Below are positions 47,723-56,438 of a stretch of DNA of 64,000 bases, one piece after another; position 1 is the stretch's first letter; each line of letters starts with the position of its first letter. This DNA comes from Cytophagaceae bacterium UBA6715 (lineage in GTDB: Bacteria > Bacteroidota > Bacteroidia > Cytophagales > Spirosomataceae). The position numbers and the translations under genes are program-made. Location: positions 14,365 through 78,364 of the forward strand of contig DKIP01000020.1 in assembly GCA_002454335.1 (NCBI GenBank). Reading direction: 5' to 3'. The notes below the pieces were generated by a model. The model searched no databases and was not told where the DNA came from. It was given only the letters and a program-made list of their open reading frames with translations.

Positions 47723-50023
47723 TTAGATGGCTTGTTTATTATTCGCAGCAATCGTGTAAGGTTTTCCTTTTACTTTTAGCGTTATTGGCGTATCTGATAA
47801 ATTATCAATTTCAATGCCTTGCTTATGAATCTTGATGGCTAATTGATTTGCGCGGAAATTAATTTTAAACGCGTATTCATCCCATTGTTTAGGTAAGAAT
47901 GGCTCAAAGTTTAATTGATGATCTTGGATCGTCATTCCGCCAAACCCTTTGACAATCGACATCCATGTTCCAGCCATACTCGTAATGTGGCATCCATCTT
48001 CGGTATCGTTATTGTAATCATCTAAATCTAATCGAGCCGCTCGGGTATAGAACTCATAAGATTTTTCTTCTTTACCTAATTTGGCCGCTAAGATGTTGTG
48101 AACACATGGGCTCAACGATGATTCGTGAACCGTTAATGGCTCGTAAAAATCATAATTACGCTCGATTTCTTCTTTTGTAAAATCATTTTCAAAGAAATAC
48201 ATGCCTTGCAACACATCGGCTTGCTTGATGTAACAAGAACGTAAAATACGATCCCAAGACCAATTTTGATTGATTGGTCTTTGACCCGCTGGAATTGAAT
48301 CCACTGGTGCGATAACTTTATCTAAAAATCCATCTTGCTGTAAGTAGATTCCACGTTTTTCATCGCGTGGGAAATACATGTTTTGAATGATGTGATTGAA
48401 TTGTTCAATTTCAGTCGTTACGAAATTGGTCTTCGCTAATTTTTCTTTTGCCTCTGCTGGATAATTAGCCTGAATTTCTGCTAATACTTCGAGCGTATAT
48501 TTCAAACACCAAACGGCAAAGTAATTTGTGTAGAAATTGTTATTGACATTGTTCTCGTATTCGTTTGGCCCTGTTACGCCTAGCATAACGTATTTTTGAA
48601 GGTTCTCCGACCAGTTGACGCGCTGTGCCCAGAAACGAGAAATACCGATTAAAACTTCCCAACCGTATTCCACTAAATGTTTTCGATCATTTGTATAATC
48701 TACATAATCCTTAATCGCATAGGCGATGGCACCATTCCGGTGAATTTCTTCAAATGTGATTTCCCACTCATTGTGGCATTCTTCGCCGTTCATCGTAACC
48801 ATGGGATATAAGGCTGCTCCTTGGTTGAATCCAAGTTTACCCGCATTTTCAATGGCACGATCAAGTTGCTTCCAACGGTAAATCAACAGATTTTTAGAAA
48901 CCTCCTGTGGGGCAGTTGACAGATAGAAAGGAATACAATATGCTTCCGTATCCCAATAGGTAGAACCGCCGTATTTTTCACCAGTGAATCCTTTGGGACC
49001 AATGTTTAAGCGATCATCTGCCCCTGTATAGGTTTGATTCAATTGGAATATATTAAACCGAATACCTTGTTGGGCCGAAACATCACCCTTGATAATAATA
49101 TCATTAATTGCCCATTTGGCAGCCCAAGCAGCAGCTTGCTCGGATAACATTTGTTCAAAACCTTTATGGCTTATTTTCGCCAAATAGTTTTGGGCTCTTG
49201 ATAACAACTCAGCGCTTGGGTGATTTTCTGAACTTAAGTTTACAGCATACTTGAAGATTGTGAGTGTATCTCCCTCATTGATAGGAATTTGGTAATTGAG
49301 CTCACTATATTTTTCACGTGTACCCGTCTGAGCATTTGCTTGAATTAAATTTCCATTTAACTGCAATTGAACTTGTTGGCCAGTTACTACCTCAAATCCA
49401 GTTTTCTTTGTTTTAGACCATACGTATGAGGTATTTTCTTGGGCCCCTACTTGAACTTCATCCCAGAATTTTTCATCGTAGTTGGAATCTTTGTTTTTGA
49501 TATCTCCATCAACGAAAGCTTTAACCTGAATAGTATCTGAGAAATTTAAGGCTTTGATGCTAAATGATATAGCACCCGACTCATCATCCGCCATGCTGTT
49601 TAAGCGAATAGATTTTATCTCAATGGACTTCCCTGACTTTAAAGTAATGGAACATGTGCGAAGGATATAGCCCTCTTTCATATTCAATTCACGGTAAAAT
49701 GCATTTATTGTACTTTGGTTTAAATCAACGATTTCATCGCCAATTTTGATTTCTAAACCATTCCAGTTAGCAGCATTTAATACTTTCGCGAAATATTCTG
49801 GATATCCATTTTTCCACCAGCCTACGCGAGTTTTATCTGGATAGTAGACGCCTGCAACATAGTTTCCTTGTAGGGATTTGCCTGTGTAAGTTTCTTCAAA
49901 TGAACCTCTTTGTCCCATTCGACCATTTCCTAAAGAAAAGATGGATTCGGTGATTTCGTTAAATTCAGGATGGAATTGATCTTCGATGATTTTCCATTCA
50001 TCTAATTTTAGATATTGTTTCAT
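47723..50023 (-). CDS. GH65 maltose phosphorylase
   Basis: Splits maltose with phosphate into beta-glucose 1-phosphate and glucose in the cytoplasm. The 766 residues show the GH65 (alpha/alpha)6 catalytic domain. The proton donor is E488 in GVTGPNEYENNVNNN. The segments NIGPKGFTGEKYGGSTYWD and MVTMNGEECHNEWEITFEE closely follow the lactobacillary maltose phosphorylase as I know it, which favours maltose over kojibiose or trehalose. No signal peptide. It follows the beta-phosphoglucomutase gene by 80 bp, the enzyme that uses its product. Confidence 0.92.
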   Translation of the reverse strand: MKQYLKLDEWKIIEDQFHPEFNEITESIFSLGNGRMGQRGSFEETYTGKSLQGNYVAGVYYPDKTRVGWWKNGYPEYFAKVLNAANWNGLEIKIGDEIVDLNQSTINAFYRELNMKEGYILRTCSITLKSGKSIEIKSIRLNSMADDESGAISFSIKALNFSDTIQVKAFVDGDIKNKDSNYDEKFWDEVQVGAQENTSYVWSKTKKTGFEVVTGQQVQLQLNGNLIQANAQTGTREKYSELNYQIPINEGDTLTIFKYAVNLSSENHPSAELLSRAQNYLAKISHKGFEQMLSEQAAAWAAKWAINDIIIKGDVSAQQGIRFNIFQLNQTYTGADDRLNIGPKGFTGEKYGGSTYWDTEAYCIPFYLSTAPQEVSKNLLIYRWKQLDRAIENAGKLGFNQGAALYPMVTMNGEECHNEWEITFEEIHRNGAIAYAIKDYVDYTNDRKHLVEYGWEVLIGISRFWAQRVNWSENLQKYVMLGVTGPNEYENNVNNNFYTNYFAVWCLKYTLEVLAEIQANYPAEAKEKLAKTNFVTTEIEQFNHIIQNMYFPRDEKRGIYLQQDGFLDKVIAPVDSIPAGQRPINQNWSWDRILRSCYIKQADVLQGMYFFENDFTKEEIERNYDFYEPLTVHESSLSPCVHNILAAKLGKEEKSYEFYTRAARLDLDDYNNDTEDGCHITSMAGTWMSIVKGFGGMTIQDHQLNFEPFLPKQWDEYAFKINFRANQLAIKIHKQGIEIDNLSDTPITLKVKGKPYTIAANNKQAI

Positions 50024-50103
50024 GGGACTATTAGGTGATAATTTGAATCAATTACAAAAATAGAATTTTGTCAGTTTTTGTAATTTCTGTGCTACGCTGT
50101 TTC

Positions 50104-50751
50104 TTAAAATTGTAATAATTCAACTGCTTTTACTCCTACGAAATTTGGGATGATTTTATCCGCTAATGATAGTGTTAGAGCCTCTCCTATTCCAACTGCT
50201 TTCATGTTACCTGCTTTTGCCGCTTCCACCCCTGCTTGTGCATCTTCAAATACAATACAAGCGTCAGGTGCTAAGCCTAAACCTTCTGCTCCTTTTAAGA
50301 ACACTTCAGGATCCGGTTTGCTTTTGGAGACTTTATTCCCATCAATAATTAAATCGAACCAAGGCAATAGGCCTGTTTTTTCGAGAATTATTTCAGCATT
50401 TTTACTCGCTGAACCTAAAGCAATTTTATATCCTAAATCTTTTATTTGTTGCAAGAATTCTAATACGCCAGGTAGGATTTCGCTTGGATTCATGTTGGAG
50501 ATTAGACGCAAATATTCTTCATTTTTCTCTGTTAACCAGGCAGCTTTTTGTTCATGTGTTGCGGAATAATTCGCCCAAGCCAAAATTTTATTTAATGATT
50601 CTACGCGAGATACTCCTTTCAATTGTTCGTTTTGTTCTACTGTTAATTCATATCCGAATTGTTTACCTAGATTTTTCCAAGCTTGAAAGTGGTAAATAGC
50701 TGTATCAACGAGAACTCCATCTAGATCAAAAAGGCATGCCTTGTACTTCAT
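50104..50751 (-). CDS. pgmB: Beta-phosphoglucomutase
   Basis: Converts beta-glucose 1-phosphate from maltose phosphorylase to glucose 6-phosphate. The 215-residue HAD enzyme has the nucleophile/acid pair D9 and D11 in FDLDGVLVD, the cap residue region QLKGVSRVESL, GSASKNAEIIL and the metal motif VFEDAQAGVEAAK. It is first in a two-gene unit with the phosphorylase and divergent from the amylase gene. Confidence 0.95.
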   Translation of the reverse strand: MKYKACLFDLDGVLVDTAIYHFQAWKNLGKQFGYELTVEQNEQLKGVSRVESLNKILAWANYSATHEQKAAWLTEKNEEYLRLISNMNPSEILPGVLEFLQQIKDLGYKIALGSASKNAEIILEKTGLLPWFDLIIDGNKVSKSKPDPEVFLKGAEGLGLAPDACIVFEDAQAGVEAAKAGNMKAVGIGEALTLSLADKIIPNFVGVKAVELLQF

Positions 50752-50790
50752 TTGTTTTAAATTTTAACTTTTCTGTATAAATTGAAGTAT

Positions 50791-50817
50791 CAAAATTATT
50801 ACATTTACAGATGCCAA
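50791..50817 (-). promoter_or_regulatory. Probable promoter of the pgmB-maltose phosphorylase operon
   Basis: On the minus strand TAATTTTG (50798-50791) matches the -7 consensus exactly, and a TTG (50817-50815) stands 16 bases upstream, slightly short of the usual spacing. It lies 40 bases before the pgmB ATG. Confidence 0.5.
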
Positions 50818-50857
50818 GAAAGCCTTTTTTGCTGTGCTACGGTGTTTATTTTATTAT

Positions 50858-52645
50858 ATGCGTTTAATCTCTTCTTTTGTTTTTTACACACTAACACTAC
50901 TAAGTGTTTCAAGTTCTTTATATTCTCAACTGCCTATGTCGTCTAAATCAGCATCTGAAAAATTTGTTGTATACCAAATGATGTTTCACCTATGGGGAAA
51001 CAAACAAACAGAATTAATTCGAAATGGTTCCTACAAACAGAATGGCGTGACAAAATTTAAGGATGTTTCTGATGTTGCATTGAAGGCGTTAAGAAAAAAG
51101 GGTATTTCACACCTATATGCCACGGGATTAATTGAGCATGCCACCATGGAAGATTTCACGACCTTCGGTTCTCCATTAGATCATCCTTCCGTAGTAAAAG
51201 GTAGGGCGGGTTCTCCCTTTGCGATTAAAGATTACTATGATGTTAATCCCTTTTTGGCAGAGAATCCTGCCAAGCGAATGGATGAATTTAAAGACATGTT
51301 GAAGCGTATTCACGCAAATGGGCTTCAGTTGATTATTGACTTTGTTCCAAATCATTTGGCTCGTCAATACTCCTCCGATCAAAAACCACAAGGTGTCGTT
51401 GATTTTGGCGTTCATGATAAGCAAGATGTAGCTTTCGATATTAACAACAATTTTTATTATTTACCGGGTACGAAGTTTTCCGTACCAGAAGGTGTTCACC
51501 CCCCTGTACCTGTAACGATTCCTTACACCGAAATTCCTGCCAAGGTTAGTGGAAATAACGTATTCTCCTCTCAGCCCTCGATTCATGATTGGTTTGAAAC
51601 GGTAAAATTAAATTACGGCATCGATTACCAACATGGGAGTCAGACTCATTTTGATCCCATTCCCAATACCTGGCTGAAAATGCATGAGGTGCTTTCCTAT
51701 TGGACAGCATTAGGTGTCGATGGTTTTCGTTGTGATATGGCCGAAATGGTTCCTGTCGAATTTTGGACCTATGCCATTGGACAGATAAAACAGCTAAATC
51801 CGAAGATTATTTTTATTGCGGAAATATATCAACCAGATCGTTACCGTGATTATATATTTAAGGGTGGTTTTGATTATCTGTATGACAAAGTGGGTTTGTA
51901 TGATGCTGTTCGCCGACTGATGGAACAAAAACCTGAGGCAAATGTTGGTGATATTACACGCGTTTGGCAACATGAATCTGGCGACTTTGCGAATCACATG
52001 TTACGTTTCTTGGAAAATCACGATGAACATCGCTTGAATACACCGGCTTTCGCTGCCCATAATTTTTGGTCGACGATCCCAGGCATGGTTATTACCACTT
52101 GTTTGCATGATGGTCCTACAATGTTGTATATGGGGCAGGAATTTGGGGAGAAGGCGAATGAGATTGAAGGTTACAATGAAGCCGATAATCGTAGTTCTAT
52201 GTTTGATTTTTGGCGTGTGGAAACACATCAGCGTTGGATGAATGGGGGTAAATTTGATGGAGGGGCTTTGTCGGCAGAAGAAAAGGAAATCGATGCTTTT
52301 TATCAAGATTTGTTCAAGCGTGCTGCAAAATCGGATGCCATTGCTAAAGGCTCATTTTTTGACTTACAATATGCACAGAACGGAACTTATCCGAGCAAAA
52401 AGGTTTATTCGTTCCTTCGTTATACTGCCAAAGAACGTTTATTAATCATTTGTAATTTTGATCCACAACAAGCACATTTTCTTGATGTAGTTATTCCTGA
52501 CTTGGCAAAAGACATGATGGGTGTTAAGCAAGTGAATTTCAAATTGGAACATGCCTATATACCTCCACATGTTGCTGAAACAGCTAAGGTTTCGTCAAAT
52601 TCTATTTACATTCCTGCCAATAGTGCTTTACTTATTAAACTCTAA
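50858..52645 (+). CDS. Exported GH13 alpha-amylase family protein
   Basis: A 595-residue glycoside hydrolase that should cut starch or maltooligosaccharides in the periplasm. The ATG at 50858 gives a clean signal peptide (MRLISSFVFYTL...SLYSQ); the longer frame would need a GTG at 50834 and spoil it. GH13 landmarks are region I LIIDFVPNH, nucleophile D293 in GVDGFRCDMAE, acid E322 in IFIAEIYQPDRY and D389 in FLENHDEHRLN. A C-terminal beta domain follows. The MFS transporter gene starts 3 bp downstream. Exact specificity is undetermined. Confidence 0.92.
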   Translation: MRLISSFVFYTLTLLSVSSSLYSQLPMSSKSASEKFVVYQMMFHLWGNKQTELIRNGSYKQNGVTKFKDVSDVALKALRKKGISHLYATGLIEHATMEDFTTFGSPLDHPSVVKGRAGSPFAIKDYYDVNPFLAENPAKRMDEFKDMLKRIHANGLQLIIDFVPNHLARQYSSDQKPQGVVDFGVHDKQDVAFDINNNFYYLPGTKFSVPEGVHPPVPVTIPYTEIPAKVSGNNVFSSQPSIHDWFETVKLNYGIDYQHGSQTHFDPIPNTWLKMHEVLSYWTALGVDGFRCDMAEMVPVEFWTYAIGQIKQLNPKIIFIAEIYQPDRYRDYIFKGGFDYLYDKVGLYDAVRRLMEQKPEANVGDITRVWQHESGDFANHMLRFLENHDEHRLNTPAFAAHNFWSTIPGMVITTCLHDGPTMLYMGQEFGEKANEIEGYNEADNRSSMFDFWRVETHQRWMNGGKFDGGALSAEEKEIDAFYQDLFKRAAKSDAIAKGSFFDLQYAQNGTYPSKKVYSFLRYTAKERLLIICNFDPQQAHFLDVVIPDLAKDMMGVKQVNFKLEHAYIPPHVAETAKVSSNSIYIPANSALLIKL

Positions 52646-52648
52646 ACC

Positions 52649-53971
52649 ATGAAAAGCTTTACAAAACCTAAATTATCCATTACCCAAATTATCAACATGA
52701 GTGTTGGATTCTTAGGAATTCAATTTGGCTTTGCTTTGCAAAATGGAAATGCTTCTCGAATCTTACAAAGTTTTGGCGCGGATGTCGAGCAATTGTCATG
52801 GTTCTGGTTGGCCGCCCCATTAACGGGTATGATCATTCAGCCTATTATTGGTTTTTATTCGGATCGAACTTGGAATTTCTTAGGTCGACGGAAGCCTTTC
52901 TTTTTAACGGGTGCAATATTAGCAGCTTCTGCCCTTTTCTTTTTTCCGCATGCGGGAGCTTTAGCCGGTTTTTTACCTCCTATGATTGTTGGTGCAGGTA
53001 TATTGATGATGATGGATGCATCTTTTAACGTATCCATGGAACCCTTTCGTGCGTTGGTGGCGGATAATTTGCCTGATGAACAAAGTACTTTGGGTTTCTC
53101 GGTTCAAACTTTTTTAATTGGAGTTGGTGCAGTTGTAGGTTCATGGTTACCCTATATTTTTGGTGAATGGGTTGGCATTGCGAAAGATGCAGCTCCTGGC
53201 CAAATTCCAGATAATGTTGTGTATTCTTTCTATGTAGGTGGTACCGTATTTATGTTAGCAATTTTGTGGACTATTTTAACGACAAAAGAATATTCACCTG
53301 CTGAGCGCGAATCCATGGGATTTCAAGAGGAAGGTCAGGAAGATACCTTGTTTTCGGTTTTCCGTTACATCAAAGAAATGCCGAATACGATGCGCCAATT
53401 GGGATTGGTTCAATTTTTCTCTTGGTTTGGTTTATTTTCCATGTGGGTATTTTCAACGCCTGCCATTGCACATCATGTGTATGGTGTGGCTTCAGATGAT
53501 CATAGTTCAACCGCTTTTCAAGATGCAGCCAATTGGGTTGGGATTATATTTGGTGTATATAGTGGTGTTTCGGCAATTTATGCTGCTTTTTTACCTCAAA
53601 TAGCACGTAGAATTGGAAATAAAGCGACCCACGCAGTTTCTCTAGTGTCTGGTGGTTTAGGATTAATTTCTATTTATTTTATCTCTGATCCTACGATGTT
53701 GATTTTTAGTATGGTGGGTGTAGGCATGGCTTGGGCCAGTATCTTAGCGATGCCTTATGCCATTTTAGCAGGTTCAATTCCTTTGGCTAAAATGGGGGTC
53801 TATATGGGGATATTCAATTTCTTTATTACAATTCCACAAATAGTCAACGGAATTGTTGGTGGCTCGATTGTGAAGTATTTATATAATGGTGAAGCTATTT
53901 ATGCCATTGTCATGGCGGGGGTATTTTTCTTGATGGGTGCTGTCAGTGTATTATGGATCAAAGAAAAGTAG
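52649..53971 (+). CDS. MFS sugar transporter, SLC45/MalT-like
   Basis: A 440-residue inner-membrane transporter of about twelve segments. The pattern QLSWFWLAAPLTGMIIQPIIG and SDRTWNFLGRRKPFF is that of the SLC45/GPH-like sugar symporters, including Bacteroidota MalT proteins. Its place between the amylase and the divergent phosphorylase operon argues for maltose uptake. It overlaps the DUF1460 gene by 19 bp. Confidence 0.9.
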   Translation: MKSFTKPKLSITQIINMSVGFLGIQFGFALQNGNASRILQSFGADVEQLSWFWLAAPLTGMIIQPIIGFYSDRTWNFLGRRKPFFLTGAILAASALFFFPHAGALAGFLPPMIVGAGILMMMDASFNVSMEPFRALVADNLPDEQSTLGFSVQTFLIGVGAVVGSWLPYIFGEWVGIAKDAAPGQIPDNVVYSFYVGGTVFMLAILWTILTTKEYSPAERESMGFQEEGQEDTLFSVFRYIKEMPNTMRQLGLVQFFSWFGLFSMWVFSTPAIAHHVYGVASDDHSSTAFQDAANWVGIIFGVYSGVSAIYAAFLPQIARRIGNKATHAVSLVSGGLGLISIYFISDPTMLIFSMVGVGMAWASILAMPYAILAGSIPLAKMGVYMGIFNFFITIPQIVNGIVGGSIVKYLYNGEAIYAIVMAGVFFLMGAVSVLWIKEK

Positions 53972-54696
53972 TTCTTTTTGGATTGCTGTTTAGTTTTTCT
54001 GCCGCATTTGGCCAACAAGCATCACTTTCATTAGTCGATATAGGTAAACAGTTTTTAAGAAAGCCGTATCAAGCGAATATGCTTTCCGTAGGTAATCCAG
54101 AGCAATTAATTTCTTCGAAAGAAGCCTTTGATTGTGTGACATTTTTGGAAAATTGTTTAGCCATTCGAAATGCCAAAGGTGTTGATTCTTTATATTCAAA
54201 AGCGCTGATTCATGTTCGTTATGCCAGTGATTCGGTCCAATATGAAAATCGTTTTCATTATTTTTCGGATGCCATGAATGCCTTGGGTTATCCTCAAATT
54301 TTGGATGAAGCCCATATAAGTGTTGCGATCAAGGACTTTTCTTTTCTTTCATCATATTTACGGTCAAAAAAGTTCCCATCTATCAATACAGGACTTATAG
54401 AAAATCGTGAAAAAACTTTAGCTAAGCGTCCGTTTCAATATACAGTCGTGGACAATATTGCTTATTTATATCCGCGCATTCAATCAGGTGATTTGGTTGC
54501 ATTTGTTACGAAAAATCCACATTTAGATTTCTTGCATACAGGCATGTTGGTTCGGGAAAGAAATTCCATTCATTTATTACATGCTTCGCAAGATAAGAAG
54601 CAGGTCGTTATAAGTTCAGAAAATTTAAGAGAATACCTGAGTTCACACCCAAAATTTATTGGAATTTGTGTTTTTAGGCCTATTTTTAATGAATGA
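53953..54696 (+). CDS. DUF1460 amidase-like protein
   Basis: A 247-residue exported protein (signal peptide to about residue 21, ending AFGQ) of the DUF1460 family, NlpC/P60-like cysteine enzymes related to N-acetylmuramoyl-L-alanine amidases. Candidate catalytic residues are C61 (KEAFDCVTFLEN) and H195 (DFLHTGML). It likely acts on cell-wall fragments in the periplasm. The ATG lies 19 bp inside the transporter gene, and its end overlaps patB as ATGA. Confidence 0.85.
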   Translation: MDQRKVVLFGLLFSFSAAFGQQASLSLVDIGKQFLRKPYQANMLSVGNPEQLISSKEAFDCVTFLENCLAIRNAKGVDSLYSKALIHVRYASDSVQYENRFHYFSDAMNALGYPQILDEAHISVAIKDFSFLSSYLRSKKFPSINTGLIENREKTLAKRPFQYTVVDNIAYLYPRIQSGDLVAFVTKNPHLDFLHTGMLVRERNSIHLLHASQDKKQVVISSENLREYLSSHPKFIGICVFRPIFNE

Positions 54697-55823
54697 AAAA
54701 ATACGACTTTGACCAGGTCATTGACCGAAAAAACACATTCAGTTTTAAGTGGGACAATGTAAGCTACGGAGATCGGGATATTTTGCCTATGCCGGTAGCT
54801 GATATGGAGTTTCCAGTCGCAGATGAAATTCTTGCTGCGATTGATAAAATCACTGAACATAAGATTTTAGGTTATTCCATCGTGCCTGAATCACTCCAAA
54901 TAGCCGCTCAGAAGAAGATTTCTAGGGATTATGCTTGGGAAACGAAATTGGAATGGCAGGTTTGGATTCCGGGGATCGTTCCTGGGATTACTGCAGCTTG
55001 CGCTGCATTTTCTTCTCCTCAAGATGGTATTCTAACAGCAGTTCCTGTTTATCATCCTTTTCATTTGGTTGCAGGCTGGTTAGGTCATCCCCTATTTACC
55101 TTTCCGATGATTGAGGAGGGTGGTCGGTGGACCTATGATTTTATCGCTTTTGAAGAGGCCTTGAAGAAAGGACCCAAAGTGTTTTTGTTTTGTAATCCGC
55201 ATAATCCAGGTGGGACTGTTTTTACAAAAGCGGAGATAAAGCGAATTAAAGATTTGTGCCAAAAATATGATTGTAAGATCATATCGGATGAAATTCATGC
55301 CGACTTGAAAATAGATCCTTCAGTACATCATACCTGTATTCAAAGCGAAATTTCATTTTTTGCTACCTCGAAAGCGTATAATACAGCGGGCTTGGGTGGT
55401 GCTGTAGCTATTATCCCGGATCCTGCCATTCGGTTGGCTTTTCAAAAGAAGACTTTTGGCTTTTTTCCGATGCTTTCAAGGCATAGCATTGAGGTGATGC
55501 TTGCAACCTATGCCATGCCTTCAGATTGGATTGATACGCTTTTGCCTTACTTACGGTCAAATCATGACTTATTATTATCACGGATGAATCAATTGCCTGG
55601 AATAAAGATGCTTCCCTTAGAAGCTACTTATTTAGCGTGGATCGGATTTGATTCAAAATTGCATGGCGATTTACAAAAAAGCTTTTTTGATGCGGGATTG
55701 CATGTTTTGCGTGGTGATCAATTTATGGGCGGTGAGTTTTTTCGTTTGAATTTTGCTTGTCCTAAATCACAATTGCTTAAAGCTATTGAAATCATTGAAA
55801 GCGTTGTTCATGCGGCTCGTTAA
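54693..55823 (+). CDS. PatB/MalY-type PLP C-S lyase or aminotransferase
   Basis: A 376-residue fold-type I PLP enzyme. The N-terminus YDFDQVIDRKNTFSFKWD, the PMPVADMEFPVADEI segment and the PLP lysine K227 in FATSKAYNTAGLGGA are typical of the PatB/MalY group, usually cystathionine beta-lyases. The exact reaction is open. It starts inside the DUF1460 stop (ATGA) and ends 14 bp into the next gene, so expression is linked. Confidence 0.9.
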   Translation: MKKYDFDQVIDRKNTFSFKWDNVSYGDRDILPMPVADMEFPVADEILAAIDKITEHKILGYSIVPESLQIAAQKKISRDYAWETKLEWQVWIPGIVPGITAACAAFSSPQDGILTAVPVYHPFHLVAGWLGHPLFTFPMIEEGGRWTYDFIAFEEALKKGPKVFLFCNPHNPGGTVFTKAEIKRIKDLCQKYDCKIISDEIHADLKIDPSVHHTCIQSEISFFATSKAYNTAGLGGAVAIIPDPAIRLAFQKKTFGFFPMLSRHSIEVMLATYAMPSDWIDTLLPYLRSNHDLLLSRMNQLPGIKMLPLEATYLAWIGFDSKLHGDLQKSFFDAGLHVLRGDQFMGGEFFRLNFACPKSQLLKAIEIIESVVHAAR

Positions 55824-56436
55824 GTTCATTCTTTTTATTGTTTTAGTGACTTCTTTGCTTGGACTATTCTATATTGTTCAACAATGGGAGGATGAACCTA
55901 TGCAGGTTGGCTTGGAGGACCAATTACATCTCTCTACTTCTGCCGATTCATTAGCGGCGCATGCGGCAATTGATACCCAACTAATTCAACAAGCAACAGC
56001 CATAAATGCATTGTTTGAAGATTATGAGGCACATATTGAAAATCATGTACTATTGATTTCAAAAAGTAACCGTTTACTTCATCAATATAAATTGAATAAT
56101 ATTGAAGCAAATCAACTTTTGCTAGCTGATATGAATGGTGATGATTTTCCAGAATGTTGGGTTTTAGGTCATAAACCAAGTAAACAAGTAGAAATTTTTG
56201 CTTTAGAATTCAAGTCGGGACATAGCAATCGATTACATTTTCCTACCTTGAAAGGAAGTCAGGCCTTCGGGTATGCAGGTGGGGATTCTTTGTATTTGGA
56301 GAAGACGACGATTGCCCGACAATTTAATTTTGCGCATGATCCCTATTCCGATGTGGAAAGTGGAAAGCGCGTGTGTTTTTATCAATATGGTAAAGACCAA
56401 AGTTTTGTATTAAAGAAAACAATAGACCTAGAATAA
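55810..56436 (+). CDS. Membrane-anchored protein with an FG-GAP-like loop
   Basis: A 208-residue protein of unknown function. The ATG at 55810 gives an N-terminal hydrophobic anchor (LVKFILFIVLVTSLLGLFYI). A longer frame from a TTG at 55753 adds only residues encoded within patB and was rejected. Residues around ADMNGDDFPECWVLG form a D-x-N-x-D calcium-loop-like motif, as in FG-GAP/VCBS repeats. It overlaps patB by 14 bp and lies 2 bp before the dehydratase gene. No named family is recognised. Confidence 0.72.
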   Translation: MRLVKFILFIVLVTSLLGLFYIVQQWEDEPMQVGLEDQLHLSTSADSLAAHAAIDTQLIQQATAINALFEDYEAHIENHVLLISKSNRLLHQYKLNNIEANQLLLADMNGDDFPECWVLGHKPSKQVEIFALEFKSGHSNRLHFPTLKGSQAFGYAGGDSLYLEKTTIARQFNFAHDPYSDVESGKRVCFYQYGKDQSFVLKKTIDLE

Positions 56437-56438
56437 CA

